64,000 nt of DNA from Bacillus sp. EB106-08-02-XG196 (GCF_013396335.1 NZ_JABWSY010000007.1:1-64000), one strand, 5' to 3'; counted from the first letter of the stretch, positions 42,546-51,385 are shown. Notes: generated by a model from the letters alone, not told the origin. Numbers and translations: made by a program.

Positions 42546-43556
42546 ATGGATAATGGTAAGAAAGTAAAGATCACATCCGCCGAATTAGCTCAGCTCTGGG
42601 CGCAATATATGAATGACAGTGGAAGTATTTGTGTCCTTAGTTATTTTTTAGAAAAGGCTGAGGATCAAGAAATATCATCTGTTATTGAATTCGCTTTACG
42701 TTTATCAGAGACACATATTGAAAAATTAACAGCCTTTTTTGATAAAGAGGATTATGCTGTTCCCTATGGTTTTAAAGTAGAAGAAGATGTTGATTTATCT
42801 GCTCCAAAATTATATTCAGACAGCTACGTCCTTCATTTTATCCATCAAATGTCGAAGATTGGGCTAACCAATTATTCCGCTAGTGTCGCCTCATCAACAA
42901 GAGCAGACATTACCGATTATTATATGGAATGCTTGTCTGAAACCATGCAATTATACAAAATATCAAGGGATGTATTATTAGCAAAAGGTCTTTACGTAAG
43001 GTCACCTTCTATCCCTAACGAGAAGGTTGAATTTGTAAAAAAACAAGCTTTTCTTTTTGATGTTATTGGTGAAAAAAGACCATTAATTGTCGCTGAAGTA
43101 GGCAATCTATATGCGAACACCCAGCGTAACATCTTAGGTGTGGCTACCCTGATTGGATTTAGTCAGGTTGCAAAAGACAAGGAAGTTACCAAGTTTTTTC
43201 TTAGAGGAATCGATATTGGCAAGAAACATGTAAAAGTATTTGGAGCAAAATTAGAGGAATGTAATCTCCCTGTTCCGGCATCTCTTTCTGCGGAAATAAC
43301 GTCAAGTACTGACTACACATTTTCCGATAAACTGATGATGTTCTTTACGACTGGGTTAATTTCTTTAAGTATCGGTTATTACGGTACCGGTGTAGCTCAA
43401 AGTCCTCGGATGGATTTGGGCGTCATGTATAACAGATTATCTTTGGAAGTTCAATTGTATTCAGAGGATGGCTCCAATATCATGATACATAATAAATGGC
43501 TGGAGCAGCCACCTATGGCGACGGACCGGGGAGAATTAGGATCTACAAATACCTAA
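42546..43556 (+). CDS. DUF3231 family protein (copy 2)
   Basis: This 336-residue DUF3231 protein parallels the one at 34243: ITSAELAQLWAQYMNDSGSI at the start and EDGSNIMIHNKWLEQPPMAT near the end. It has two helical halves of about 165 residues each. It has GGAGG before its ATG and a strong terminator after it. Its role is unknown. Confidence 0.85.
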   Translation: MDNGKKVKITSAELAQLWAQYMNDSGSICVLSYFLEKAEDQEISSVIEFALRLSETHIEKLTAFFDKEDYAVPYGFKVEEDVDLSAPKLYSDSYVLHFIHQMSKIGLTNYSASVASSTRADITDYYMECLSETMQLYKISRDVLLAKGLYVRSPSIPNEKVEFVKKQAFLFDVIGEKRPLIVAEVGNLYANTQRNILGVATLIGFSQVAKDKEVTKFFLRGIDIGKKHVKVFGAKLEECNLPVPASLSAEITSSTDYTFSDKLMMFFTTGLISLSIGYYGTGVAQSPRMDLGVMYNRLSLEVQLYSEDGSNIMIHNKWLEQPPMATDRGELGSTNT

Positions 43557-43566
43557 TTCATTAGTG

Positions 43567-43595
43567 AAAAAGCCGGACTAAACAGCCGGCTTTTT
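43567..43595 (+). terminator. Terminator of DUF3231 copy 2
   Basis: AAAAAGCCGG pairs with CCGGCTTTTT (43586-43595). Confidence 0.85.
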
Positions 43596-43618
43596 CCTGT
43601 GTCTAAGTATACAGCTCA

Positions 43619-43816
43619 TTATTGCAGCTGTTGGTTTTCTTGTTCCATCTTACCCTTAACTGGATTTGTTTCCGTATATTCATATTCCCTTTCAAGGTCA
43701 CTTAAAGTCCATTCATACAGGTGTCGATCTTCTTTTTTGAACACACCGATTTTAAGCAGTTTATCTATAAGAAATTGCCTTCTTTGCTGTACAGCGTTTC
43801 TAAGTATATTTTTCAT
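43619..43816 (-). CDS. Fur-regulated basic protein A-like (FbpA)
   Basis: This 65-residue protein matches the FbpA family: NILRNAVQQRRQFLIDKLLK then GVFKKEDRHLYEWTLSDLER. In B. subtilis FbpA acts in the iron-sparing response with FsrA. No obvious Fur box is visible upstream, so iron control is not shown by the sequence. A GGAGGTG ribosome binding site precedes the ATG. Confidence 0.75.
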   Translation of the reverse strand: MKNILRNAVQQRRQFLIDKLLKIGVFKKEDRHLYEWTLSDLEREYEYTETNPVKGKMEQENQQLQ

Positions 43817-43993
43817 ATACAGGCACCTCCAAAATATTTACATCCCTGACTCCACATCCGATTTTAAACCGTTGTTTATTCTGCGTCTGTCGAATATTGG
43901 AAGATTTACCCACTCTTAATTCAAATTTCATCTTTATTTAATAAACGATACAAAGATGTATTTATTTTAATGGATTAGCATAACACCTGAACA

Positions 43994-44022
43994 GAAAAAA
44001 CCCACCTAAGTGAATAGGTGGG
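43994..44022 (-). terminator. Terminator of the queCDE operon
   Basis: CCCACCTA (44001-44008) pairs with TAGGTGGG (44015-44022), followed on the minus strand by TTTTTT. Confidence 0.85.
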
Positions 44023-44031
44023 CCATACTAT

Positions 44032-44760
44032 TTAAACACCGCGTTTATTACCCCAAAGCAGGGCATGAAGTTGTGGGAGTACTTTGACATTGTTTAATTG
44101 ACTGTCTTCGACTACCCGATTAACCAGCCACTCATATTTATCCAGCAGCTTTGGGATCAATTCTTGATTATTACCATTCATGATATCATCATTCCCTGCT
44201 TGCAGATAAAAAGGAATGCCTTCGTACCTCTTATGAACCATTCTCGCATATTCCAGATCAGCTTCATCGAAAATAACGACCTTTAAACTAACATTATTTT
44301 CAAACTGATTTTCGTCAAGATTAATAAAAATCGAATCTAATATTTCAAAATTTGTTTCCATCATTGAACTTGGCGGTTTAGGGGAAATGGTAAGTTCATC
44401 GATTTTTAAAAACCAATCCTGCCATTTGCTTCCCTGAGTTTCAATTCCAATCTTAATCTGCTTTTCTTTTAATATATCAATCAGTGAATCTAGGTGTTTC
44501 AATAGTGCGGGGTTTCCCCCTGAGATGGTTACAAAGGAGAACTTGTCTCCACCAAGGGAATGTAATTCATCCCAAATTTCTTCCGCAGTCATTTGCCTTA
44601 TATCGTCTTTGGCGCTGCCGTCCCAAGTAAAGGCAGAATCACACCAGCTGCAGGAATAATCGCAGCCCGCGGTTCGGACAAACATCGTTACTTGGCCAAT
44701 GACCATCCCCTCGCCTTGAATTGTGGGGCCAAAAATCTCAAGAATTGGAAGTTTTCTCAT
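44032..44760 (-). CDS. queE: 7-carboxy-7-deazaguanine synthase QueE
   Basis: This 242-residue radical-SAM enzyme converts 6-carboxytetrahydropterin to 7-carboxy-7-deazaguanine. The cluster motif C33-x3-C37-x2-C40 (AGCDYSCSWC) follows the GPTIQGEGMVIGQ segment. The ATG at 44760 overlaps the queD stop (ATGA overlap), which supports this start over the GTG at 44772. It is the last gene of the queC-queD-queE operon. Confidence 0.95.
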   Translation of the reverse strand: MRKLPILEIFGPTIQGEGMVIGQVTMFVRTAGCDYSCSWCDSAFTWDGSAKDDIRQMTAEEIWDELHSLGGDKFSFVTISGGNPALLKHLDSLIDILKEKQIKIGIETQGSKWQDWFLKIDELTISPKPPSSMMETNFEILDSIFINLDENQFENNVSLKVVIFDEADLEYARMVHKRYEGIPFYLQAGNDDIMNGNNQELIPKLLDKYEWLVNRVVEDSQLNNVKVLPQLHALLWGNKRGV

Positions 44761-45236
44761 TCTTCCATCCACTCCCTTCTTGCCTCTGCATAGCTGGCAG
44801 GCGTTTCAAAAAGGCGGACAAATTCTACTCTTGCGCCGTGGAATTGCTCCTTGTTCTCTTCTTTAGCTAATACTTCTTGCATTTTTTCATATATCCAAAC
44901 CACGATATTTTCAGCGGTTGTATTCATCGGCGGCAGTGTTTCATTTAGGTAACGATGATCAAGGTGAATTTCTATTTCATTTTTCCAAATTTCCTTGATA
45001 TCACCAAAATCCATCATCAATCCTCTGTCATCCACAAAACCGCTTATTCCAAAGATTACTTTGTACGTATGTCCATGGAGATTCTTACATTTTCCTTCAT
45101 AACAATGTAAGTGGTGTGCTGCATCGAAGGTGAATTCTTTACTTACCAAAACACGCTTTGTATGATACTTTAATTCTTTACGCTGAATGTCTTCATCCAT
45201 TTTCTGAAGTTTATCGACGATTCTAAAGCCGTACAT
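44757..45236 (-). CDS. queD: 6-carboxytetrahydropterin synthase QueD
   Basis: This 159-residue enzyme of the PTPS family makes 6-carboxytetrahydropterin from 7,8-dihydroneopterin triphosphate. Zinc histidines are at DAAHHLHC (41/42) and HGH (54, 56), with catalytic C50. It overlaps queC by 14 nt and queE by 4 nt. The start at 45236 has GGGAGG upstream and fits the family start [10 protein letters not shown]. Confidence 0.95.
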   Translation of the reverse strand: MYGFRIVDKLQKMDEDIQRKELKYHTKRVLVSKEFTFDAAHHLHCYEGKCKNLHGHTYKVIFGISGFVDDRGLMMDFGDIKEIWKNEIEIHLDHRYLNETLPPMNTTAENIVVWIYEKMQEVLAKEENKEQFHGARVEFVRLFETPASYAEARREWMEE

Positions 45237-45894
45237 TTTTAGTCCTCCCACTTAGAAAGTCATCGAGTCCGCGTTTTCTTAACACACAGGCTGGACATTC
45301 TCCACAGCCGTCAGAAATAACGCCATTGTAGCAGGTTAAGGTTTTTTCACGTACATATTCAAACGCATTTAATTTATCCGCTAATTCCCACGTTTCCGCT
45401 TTATTCAGCCACATTAATGGAGTGTGAATAACAAAGTTATCATCCATGGATAGATTCAAGGTAACATTAAGTGATTTGATAAAAATATCACGGCAATCTG
45501 GATAGCCGCTGAAATCTGTTTCACAAACACCCGTCACTAAATGCTTGGCACCAATCTGACGAGCTAACACTCCGGCAAAAGTAAGGAACAAAAGGTTTCT
45601 TCCTGGAACAAACGTTGAAGGTAGTTCACCATCTTCGCCGTCTTTGACTTCAATATCAGGGCGTGTTAACGCATTGGGTGCAAGCTGGTTCAATAAAGAC
45701 ATATCTAATATATGGTGTTTGACACCTAGTTCATTGGCAATATTTTTGGCACACTCTATTTCTAAACTATGCCTCTGATTATAATCAAATGTGACTGCTT
45801 CCACCTCTTTAAATTGTTGTATTGCCCAAAATAAACAGGTAGTACTGTCCTGCCCGCCGCTAAATACGACAATGGCTTTTTCATCTTTTAACAT
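45223..45894 (-). CDS. queC: 7-cyano-7-deazaguanine (preQ0) synthase QueC
   Basis: This 223-residue ATP-dependent enzyme converts 7-carboxy-7-deazaguanine to preQ0. The N-terminal SGGQDS P-loop is at 12-17, and C-terminal zinc cysteines are at [17 protein letters not shown]-like positions. It is the first gene of the operon, under the preQ1-I riboswitch. ATG 45894 has AAGGAG upstream. Confidence 0.95.
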   Translation of the reverse strand: MLKDEKAIVVFSGGQDSTTCLFWAIQQFKEVEAVTFDYNQRHSLEIECAKNIANELGVKHHILDMSLLNQLAPNALTRPDIEVKDGEDGELPSTFVPGRNLLFLTFAGVLARQIGAKHLVTGVCETDFSGYPDCRDIFIKSLNVTLNLSMDDNFVIHTPLMWLNKAETWELADKLNAFEYVREKTLTCYNGVISDGCGECPACVLRKRGLDDFLSGRTKNVRL

Positions 45895-45918
45895 ATTTAA
45901 GGAAACTCCTTCCAAAAT

Positions 45919-45951
45919 AAAAAAAGCCGTACCCCAAGATAGAAGTACAGC
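45919..45951 (-). terminator. Attenuator hairpin of the queCDE riboswitch
   Basis: GCTGTAC and GTACGGC (one G-T wobble) on the minus strand are followed by TTTTTTT, placed right after the preQ1 aptamer and before the queC ribosome binding site. Confidence 0.85.
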
Positions 45952-45956
45952 TTCAT

Positions 45957-45990
45957 CTTAGTTTTTTTAACGAGGGGTGCTAGAACCTCT
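45957..45990 (-). promoter_or_regulatory. preQ1-I riboswitch controlling queCDE
   Basis: The minus-strand sequence AGAGGTTCTAGC, then CCCTC, then TTAAAAAAACTAAG matches the class I preQ1 aptamer (short stem, UUCUAGC loop, A-rich tail, pseudoknot). A -10 TATTAT lies at 46010-46015. Binding of preQ1 should favour the terminator just downstream. Confidence 0.92.
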
Positions 45991-46053
45991 ATTCGTTTAT
46001 GCTGTTAGTATAATACCATAAAAAAAATGAAAAAAGGAACCATAATTTTTTAT

Positions 46054-46082
46054 TTGACGTTTTTGCTGATGTCCTATATCAT
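46054..46082 (+). promoter_or_regulatory. queF promoter
   Basis: TTGACG (46054-46059), a 17-nt spacer and TATCAT (46077-46082). Confidence 0.65.
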
Positions 46083-46113
46083 ATGGAGAAGATAATACCC
46101 GTACTTATACGGG

Positions 46114-46149
46114 AGAGGTTCATAGCTGATACCCTCTATAAAAAACTAT
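46114..46149 (+). promoter_or_regulatory. Second preQ1-I riboswitch, controlling queF
   Basis: AGAGGTTCATAGC, ACCCTCT and ATAAAAAACTATG match the preQ1-I core. The loop has one extra A (UUCAUAGC in place of UUCUAGC), and the tail CUAUG complements it, which preserves the pseudoknot. Confidence 0.85.
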
Positions 46150-46165
46150 GGATACATGACTCTAT

Positions 46166-46193
46166 GCCATGTCCATACCGGACGTGGCTTTTT
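46166..46193 (+). terminator. Attenuator hairpin of the queF riboswitch
   Basis: GCCATGTCC pairs with GGACGTGGC (46180-46188, one G-T) followed by TTTTT. Confidence 0.85.
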
Positions 46194-46282
46194 GTTTTTT
46201 ATCCTTGTGGTTTGGTATAGAATGCTGGCTAGTACTCTCCTTCTTAAAAAGTGTTGGGATACATTTTAATGGGGGTTTTTTT

Positions 46283-46783
46283 ATGTCTGGCCGCAGCCAT
46301 GAAGAAGGTTTAAAGGATTTAACACTATTAGGTAATCAAAATACACAATACTCGTTTGAATATGCACCAGAGGTTTTGGAGGCAGTCGATAATCTTCATC
46401 CAGAGCGTGATTATTTCGTAAAATTTAACTGTCCTGAATTTACTAGTCTTTGTCCGCTTACGCATCAGCCAGATTTTGCTACGATGTATATTTCTTACAT
46501 CCCGAATCAAAAAATCGTTGAGAGTAAATCTTTGAAACTCTATTTATTCAGCTTCAGAAATCATGGTGATTTCCATGAGGATTGCGTCAATATTATCATG
46601 AACGATTTAATCAAGCTTCTAGATCCTCGATATATTGAAGTTTGGGGGAAATTCACTCCACGCGGTGGAATTTCCATTGACCCATGGTGTAACTATGGGA
46701 AACCAGGTACCAAGTATGAAGAAATGGCGACTTTCCGTTTGATGAACCATGACCTGTATCCAGAAAAAGTAGATAATCGATAA
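46283..46783 (+). CDS. queF: NADPH-dependent preQ0 reductase QueF
   Basis: This 166-residue type I QueF reduces preQ0 to preQ1. The thioimide cysteine is C57 in [13 protein letters not shown], with D64, matching the short Bacillus form of about 165 residues. The start is taken at ATG 46283 (GGGGG upstream), because an open frame beginning at 46169 runs through the riboswitch terminator. It is divergent from queC. Confidence 0.94.
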   Translation: MSGRSHEEGLKDLTLLGNQNTQYSFEYAPEVLEAVDNLHPERDYFVKFNCPEFTSLCPLTHQPDFATMYISYIPNQKIVESKSLKLYLFSFRNHGDFHEDCVNIIMNDLIKLLDPRYIEVWGKFTPRGGISIDPWCNYGKPGTKYEEMATFRLMNHDLYPEKVDNR

Positions 46784-46892
46784 TTGAAAACTATTTTTAA
46801 TACAAATTAAATAGTCTTGTAAACCTGTAACGTTTTCCATATGATACATTGAATTTAGTAGACACTAGATGATGGAAGAATGAGTTGATTAT

Positions 46893-47423
46893 ATGTTAAA
46901 TGTTAAAGAAGTTACAGAACGGCTTAGGCTTGAGGGAATTACAAATAGTGAACAGGTTGTCATCCGCTGGATTCTTGATGGAAAAATCAAGGCTAGAAGA
47001 ACCAAGCACCTTAATCTAGAATACTCGATAAATCCTGTTGATTTAGCATCTTTTATTTTGGAAAAGAAGATTGAGGACAAAACGAAGAAATATGGGATAG
47101 ATTTTCATCAGTGGGAAAAAACATTCCACGAGAATCAAAAATTCAAAGAAGAAATTGAACAGTTAAAATCCTCGATTCGGATTGAACAAGCAAAAAATAG
47201 GTCTTTAAAAAGGATGCTAAAAGCTGAGTACGCTCTTTCCGACTCTCCACCTTTGACCCTTAACTCCTTATTGGGTTTAGAACCCAGGGCAGATATGGAG
47301 ATTGTCAGGAAGGAATACAAGAAAATATTAAAGGCCCTCCATCCTGATAGAGGCGGCGACGAACGACTATTTAAAGTGTTTTATGACCACTATGAAAAGG
47401 TAAAGGATCCAGCTGCGCGCTGA
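46893..47423 (+). CDS. HTH / coiled-coil / J-domain-like protein
   Basis: This 176-residue protein has an unusual three-part layout: an excisionase-like helix-turn-helix (1-55, VKEVTERLRLEGITNSEQVV), a coiled coil (about 75-112) and a J-domain end (124-172) with HPD at 150-152 (ALHPDRGGDERLFKVFYDHY). J-domains stimulate Hsp70. The HTH suggests DNA or adaptor binding. Its function is not established. The gene sits right after queF and overlaps its own terminator. Confidence 0.75.
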   Translation: MLNVKEVTERLRLEGITNSEQVVIRWILDGKIKARRTKHLNLEYSINPVDLASFILEKKIEDKTKKYGIDFHQWEKTFHENQKFKEEIEQLKSSIRIEQAKNRSLKRMLKAEYALSDSPPLTLNSLLGLEPRADMEIVRKEYKKILKALHPDRGGDERLFKVFYDHYEKVKDPAAR

Positions 47424-47432
47424 ATCCTTTTT
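47402..47432 (+). terminator. Terminator overlapping the end of the J-domain gene
   Basis: AAAGGAT pairs with ATCCTTT (47424-47430), then TT. The stop codon lies inside the loop. Confidence 0.65.
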
Positions 47433-47438
47433 ATCTTT

Positions 47439-47864
47439 TTATAAAACTTGATTCCCTTTTGTTCCGTTAATTGAATAGCTTGCTACTATGTTTGCACTTA
47501 ATGAGTGAGATACGGAGCAATATTTATCTTTCGATAATTGAATCGCGCGGACTACCTTTTCTTCCGGCAAATCCCCCTCTACTAAGTAATGAATATGAAA
47601 ATCAGTAAATTTTTTCGGTTCGGTGTCTGCCCGCGTTCCTTCTACCTCCATTGTAAATCCAGTCAGTTCTAATCGCATTTTTTTCAAAATCATCACGATA
47701 TCGATTCCTGTACAGCCTGCAAGCGAGTATAGGAGCAGTTCTGTTGGTCTAGGACCGCTATTTTGTCCGCCAACTTCTGGTGCTGCGTCCATCCTTAAAT
47801 CATGCCCTGAAGGTGTTGTACCGGTAAAGGCCATATCCCCTGTCCAGTAAATAGTTGATTTCAT
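47439..47864 (-). CDS. OsmC/Ohr-family protein
   Basis: This protein of about 141 residues has the OsmC fold with the two redox cysteines in LAGCTGID and KYCSVSHSL. It is of the YhfA/OsmC group that reduces organic hydroperoxides or handles sulfur species. The ATG at 47864 has GAAGGGAC upstream and is preferred over a start at 47894. Confidence 0.9.
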   Translation of the reverse strand: MKSTIYWTGDMAFTGTTPSGHDLRMDAAPEVGGQNSGPRPTELLLYSLAGCTGIDIVMILKKMRLELTGFTMEVEGTRADTEPKKFTDFHIHYLVEGDLPEEKVVRAIQLSKDKYCSVSHSLSANIVASYSINGTKGNQVL

Positions 47865-47910
47865 TTCATCGTCCCTTCCACTTTGTACTTTCATCCTTAT
47901 TTTACCTTAA

Positions 47911-47949
47911 AAAAAGGTTTTGAACTCATAATTGAGTCCAAAACCTTTT
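47911..47949 (-). terminator. Terminator of the SsuABC-type operon
   Basis: A near-perfect long stem (GAAAAGGTTTTGGACTCA / TGAGTTCAAAACCTTTT type) is followed by a minus-strand T7. Confidence 0.85.
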
Positions 47950-47954
47950 CTATT

Positions 47955-48950
47955 TTATTTAAGTAATGACAAATCGATAAGTCCTTTAATATCACTGCTT
48001 GGAATATATCCAGCTTCTTTACTGATATCTGCCATTTCTTGAATCACTTGTTCATTGACATCAGTTGTCACAGCTAAGCGTGAAAATGCTGCGTCCACTT
48101 CCTCTTTGTTTAACTCTTTACCAGTAAGGTCCTTTAAGTGCTTGATGACAATTTCTTTACTTTCATCTGGATTGTCCTGGATGAATTTTACCGATTTTTT
48201 GTGAGCTTCCAAATACTTCTTAGTTAAGTCCTTGTTTTTCAAAAAGTCTGCTCTAGCTGCAACTACGGTATTGGTTGATTCTTTACCCCAAGCGAACTCA
48301 TCCCAGTCAAGAAGCAATTTTCCATTTGCTTGGTTTTCCAGTACATATCCCCATGGCTCCTGAGTCGCTGCCGCATCCACTTGTTTTTGGATGAAAAGAG
48401 AAACTGTATCAGCTGGAGCTGCAGCGAATAAATCTACAGTACCTCCACTTGTTTTTGCTGTTAAGTCTGCTTCTTTTAGCGCTTTTCGGAGCATGACATC
48501 CTGTGTGCTTCCGATAACTGGAATCGCAACTTTCTTACCATCTAAATCAGCTAATTTCTCAACACCGCTTCCTTCAGCTGCAACTAGAACAGCTCCACCA
48601 TTCACAGCACCGGATATAAGGTGGTATTCCTTATTTTTCACATAAAAGTTAAGTAATGGACCAGGTCCAACAGTTCCAACGTCAATAGCCTTTGTTGCCA
48701 TTGCTTCCATAAATAGTCCGCCGTTTGAAACTGTTTTTGTTTCAATCGTTACATCCTTACCGAAAGCTTCTTCAAAATAACCTTTTTCCAGTGCAACAAT
48801 CGTTGCAATATGCGTTAAGTTTGGAAAATATCCAATTTTAACGTTTTTCACCTCTCCGCCTTCACTTTCGTTGGAAGATTGAGCACAACCACTAAGCAAT
48901 CCAATAAACAATACAGTGATAAATAAATAAAGTATAGATTTTTTCATCAT
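47955..48950 (-). CDS. ssuA: Sulfonate/taurine-type ABC transporter substrate-binding lipoprotein
   Basis: This 331-residue lipoprotein has lipobox LLSGC (acylated C22) and an SsuA/TauA/NrtA-type binding domain: KIGYFPNLTHIATIVALEKG, TVGPGPLLNFYVKN and AATQEPWGYVLE. It delivers aliphatic sulfonates or a similar anion to the permease. No SsuD monooxygenase is in the window, so the exact ligand is inferred from the neighbouring sulfur genes. Confidence 0.82.
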   Translation of the reverse strand: MMKKSILYLFITVLFIGLLSGCAQSSNESEGGEVKNVKIGYFPNLTHIATIVALEKGYFEEAFGKDVTIETKTVSNGGLFMEAMATKAIDVGTVGPGPLLNFYVKNKEYHLISGAVNGGAVLVAAEGSGVEKLADLDGKKVAIPVIGSTQDVMLRKALKEADLTAKTSGGTVDLFAAAPADTVSLFIQKQVDAAATQEPWGYVLENQANGKLLLDWDEFAWGKESTNTVVAARADFLKNKDLTKKYLEAHKKSVKFIQDNPDESKEIVIKHLKDLTGKELNKEEVDAAFSRLAVTTDVNEQVIQEMADISKEAGYIPSSDIKGLIDLSLLK

Positions 48951-48980
48951 TTTTTCTCTCCTGGCTATTTTATATTTTTA

Positions 48981-49742
48981 TTAAGATCTATTTCGAATTC
49001 CCCATTTTACTTCTACATTGCGTTCGAGCCTTGAAAAAACAACATTATCCACAATGGTCCCGATAATCGCAATGATAATCATTACAGAAATAACTAAATC
49101 CATTTGTCCAAGTGAACGGCCCATTTCAAGAAGTTGTCCAAGTCCTCCTCCTCCGCCGAGAAGTTCCCCCGCCATCAGTGCGCGCCATGAGAATGCCCAT
49201 GCAATCCGCAGACCTGAGATAATCTGTGGAACAGAGGCAGGCAGGATTACGGTACGTAGAAAATGAAATCCACTTGAACCATACACCTTAGCAACACGCT
49301 GATAAAGCTGAGGGACATTCTTAAATCCACTTGTTGCGTTAACTGTCATGGTCCATGTTGCTCCGATAGTTACAATAAACAAAATGGAAAAATCGTTTAA
49401 CCCAAACCAGATGATTGCTAATGGAAACCAGACAATACTTGGAATTGATTGGAGCGCAGTTACGACAAATCCAAGTGTATCCTCAACAAGTTTATAACGC
49501 CAGATGAAGTACCCTAATATTAATCCGACAATAATAGCAATCGTAAAGCCGAGTAATATCCGTCCAATACTTTTACCAATTGCTAGTGTAATTTGACCAC
49601 TAAGTAAGCCGTTAAAAAGGGTTTCCAATACCTGACTCAGGCTGGGAAACATAAAATCGGGAAGGCTGGAAAATCTAGATGTGACTTCCCATATCACCGC
49701 TATCACCGCGATGAAGATGATCCGTCTTAAAGCTGTAGTCAT
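48981..49742 (-). CDS. ssuC: ABC transporter permease (SsuC-type)
   Basis: This protein of about 253 residues has six membrane segments and the EAA loop (LYQRVAKVYGSSGFHFLRTV, then LPASVPQIISGLRIA). It overlaps the ATPase gene by about 68 bp, and its GGAGGA ribosome binding site lies in that gene. It forms the importer with the ATPase and the lipoprotein. Confidence 0.85.
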   Translation of the reverse strand: MTTALRRIIFIAVIAVIWEVTSRFSSLPDFMFPSLSQVLETLFNGLLSGQITLAIGKSIGRILLGFTIAIIVGLILGYFIWRYKLVEDTLGFVVTALQSIPSIVWFPLAIIWFGLNDFSILFIVTIGATWTMTVNATSGFKNVPQLYQRVAKVYGSSGFHFLRTVILPASVPQIISGLRIAWAFSWRALMAGELLGGGGGLGQLLEMGRSLGQMDLVISVMIIIAIIGTIVDNVVFSRLERNVEVKWGIRNRS

Positions 49743-50517
49743 CACCCATTTCCTCCTTCAATACTTTTTCAATTTCATCTTGTAATATTGATAAAATTCG
49801 TTGTTCCGTATTTAATGTAACACTGTCCGGTGTTACTCCATCCTTCATCGTTGGCACGGGAATGATTTCTTTAATCCTCCCTGGACGAGTGGCAAATACG
49901 ACCACTTCCTCTGAGAGCAGCACCGCTTCTCTGATATTGTGTGTGATAAAAAAGATGGTTACTTTGGTCTTTCTCCAGATTTCAAGCAATTCTTTATGCA
50001 GCACCATTCTAGTTTGTTCATCCAATGCCGAGAAAGGCTCATCCATTAACAAGATATCAGGCTCCATTACTAACGCCCTAGCGATTGAAACCCGCTGCTT
50101 CATTCCACCTGATAATTCGTGAGGATATGAATTTACATAACGGCTGAGGTGAACCATTTTTAATACATCAAGCGCCTTGGCTTTCGCCTCTTCTTTTGGC
50201 ATGTTTTTAAGATTCAAACCATAGGTTACATTTTCTAATACGGTCAGCCATGGAAACAAACCTGCTTCTTGGAAAACTACTACTCTTTCAGGTCCAGGTT
50301 TTGTAACCAAGTTCCCATCGACACGGATTTCGCCGCTATCGGCTTTGTCGAGACCAGCAACCAGGTAGAGCAACGTAGACTTCCCACAGCCAGATGGTCC
50401 CACAATCGAAACAAAACTACCTTTTTTAACATTTAAATTTATCCCATCTAGAACTTTCACGTTTTCTTTTCTATCATTAATAAAGCTTTTTTCGATAGAA
50501 TCTATTGTTAAATACAT
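49675..50517 (-). CDS. ssuB: ABC transporter ATPase (SsuB-type)
   Basis: This 280-residue ATPase has Walker A GPSGCGKST, the signature LSGGMKQR and Walker B ILLMDEP. It is the first gene of the sulfonate-type importer operon. A -10 TATAAT (50562-50567) and -35 TTGACT (50584-50589) with a 16-nt spacer precede it. Confidence 0.87.
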   Translation of the reverse strand: MYLTIDSIEKSFINDRKENVKVLDGINLNVKKGSFVSIVGPSGCGKSTLLYLVAGLDKADSGEIRVDGNLVTKPGPERVVVFQEAGLFPWLTVLENVTYGLNLKNMPKEEAKAKALDVLKMVHLSRYVNSYPHELSGGMKQRVSIARALVMEPDILLMDEPFSALDEQTRMVLHKELLEIWRKTKVTIFFITHNIREAVLLSEEVVVFATRPGRIKEIIPVPTMKDGVTPDSVTLNTEQRILSILQDEIEKVLKEEMGDDYSFKTDHLHRGDSGDMGSHI

Positions 50518-50847
50518 CTAACGTCACCTCTTTTTTAATCCCAAGTAAATCTATTGGTTTTATTATATTACAAACAAAAGGTAAGTCAACTATTATTCTA
50601 TTAATCCGCAAAATTTTTCCGGTATTTCTTACTAATTTACTGAATATTTAAATATTTTTCTACAATTGACAAGCAATCTAAATGGATTTCCGTCGTTATT
50701 TGCAAGAACTTTACTATTTCTAAAAGAATCTGGTGATTCATGTAGATAAGTTTTTTACAGTTCATGCAGGAGAAACTCATACGTTTCTAAAATTAGTAGA
50801 GTAGACGAAAGCTAGTCTAATGAATAAGTTGAAAGGTGGTCATTGCC
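50518..50847. other. 330-bp divergent promoter region
   Basis: It holds the SsuB-operon promoter on the left and the promoter of the small 61-aa gene on the right. I see no riboswitch and no reading frame of note. Confidence 0.5.
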
Positions 50848-51033
50848 ATGAGCCAAGATATTACCCTACAACAAATTGCTGAAGGTGTACCAAAGACACT
50901 ATTAAATGCATCTGATAGAGACATTGAAGGATTCCAAAAAATCATCGAAGAAACGATAAAATTAAGAGAAGCACATAGAAACCTTCAAAAGATGGTAAAA
51001 AGTTTTTCTACTTCTACGATTCAGCGAACGTAA
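50848..51033 (+). CDS. Small hypothetical protein (61 aa)
   Basis: This 61-residue helical protein (MSQDITLQQIAEGVPKTLLN) is not recognised. The ATG has AAAGGTGG 8 nt upstream, which supports it over an upstream GTG. It may be a small coiled-coil regulator. It is divergent from the ABC operon. Confidence 0.5.
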   Translation: MSQDITLQQIAEGVPKTLLNASDRDIEGFQKIIEETIKLREAHRNLQKMVKSFSTSTIQRT

Positions 51034-51046
51034 GTATTTTTGAAAA

Positions 51047-51081
51047 GAAAAAAGACCCATCCTTGGCGAAGGGCTGGGTCT
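51047..51081 (-). terminator. Terminator of the Spo0E-like gene
   Basis: AGACCCA (51053-51059) pairs with TGGGTCT (51075-51081), extended by an inner stem, with a minus-strand T6 tail. Confidence 0.75.
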
Positions 51082-51109
51082 ATACATACCTTATAAAGAA
51101 AATCATTCA

Positions 51110-51385
51110 TCAATAGAATCTATTACCTTTATAAGGAGATATAAATTTGTAAGGTCTTGATACTAATTTGACAAAATACTGTATAACCGAAACAAAATCA
51201 TCTAGAAAAAAGGTGGAATTTGACATACCCTGATTTAGGGTTAACCTTCTATGTTCATTAAGAAGGTTATCTAGTTCTTGACTGCAAATTATCGTTTCTT
51301 TATTAGACAGTCCCTTTGTCATACCAATTTTGATCATTTCGTCTCTCTTCTCATTTATTGCCTCTTCTAAATCTACTATCCTCAT
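51110..51385 (-). CDS. Spo0E-like aspartyl-phosphate phosphatase
   Basis: This 91-residue protein contains the Spo0E/YisI/YnzD signature SQELDNLLN (35-43) preceded by LEEAINEKRDEMIKIGMTKG. These proteins dephosphorylate Spo0A~P and delay sporulation. The conserved region fills only the first 50 residues; about 40 extra residues form a C-terminal extension of unknown role, long for this family. It is a single-gene unit. Confidence 0.85.
   Translation of the reverse strand: MRIVDLEEAINEKRDEMIKIGMTKGLSNKETIICSQELDNLLNEHRRLTLNQGMSNSTFFLDDFVSVIQYFVKLVSRPYKFISPYKGNRFY

Noticed and set aside
46169-46282. Longer N-terminus for QueF
   Set aside because: The extra codons run through the riboswitch terminator; ATG 46283 gives the normal 166-residue length.
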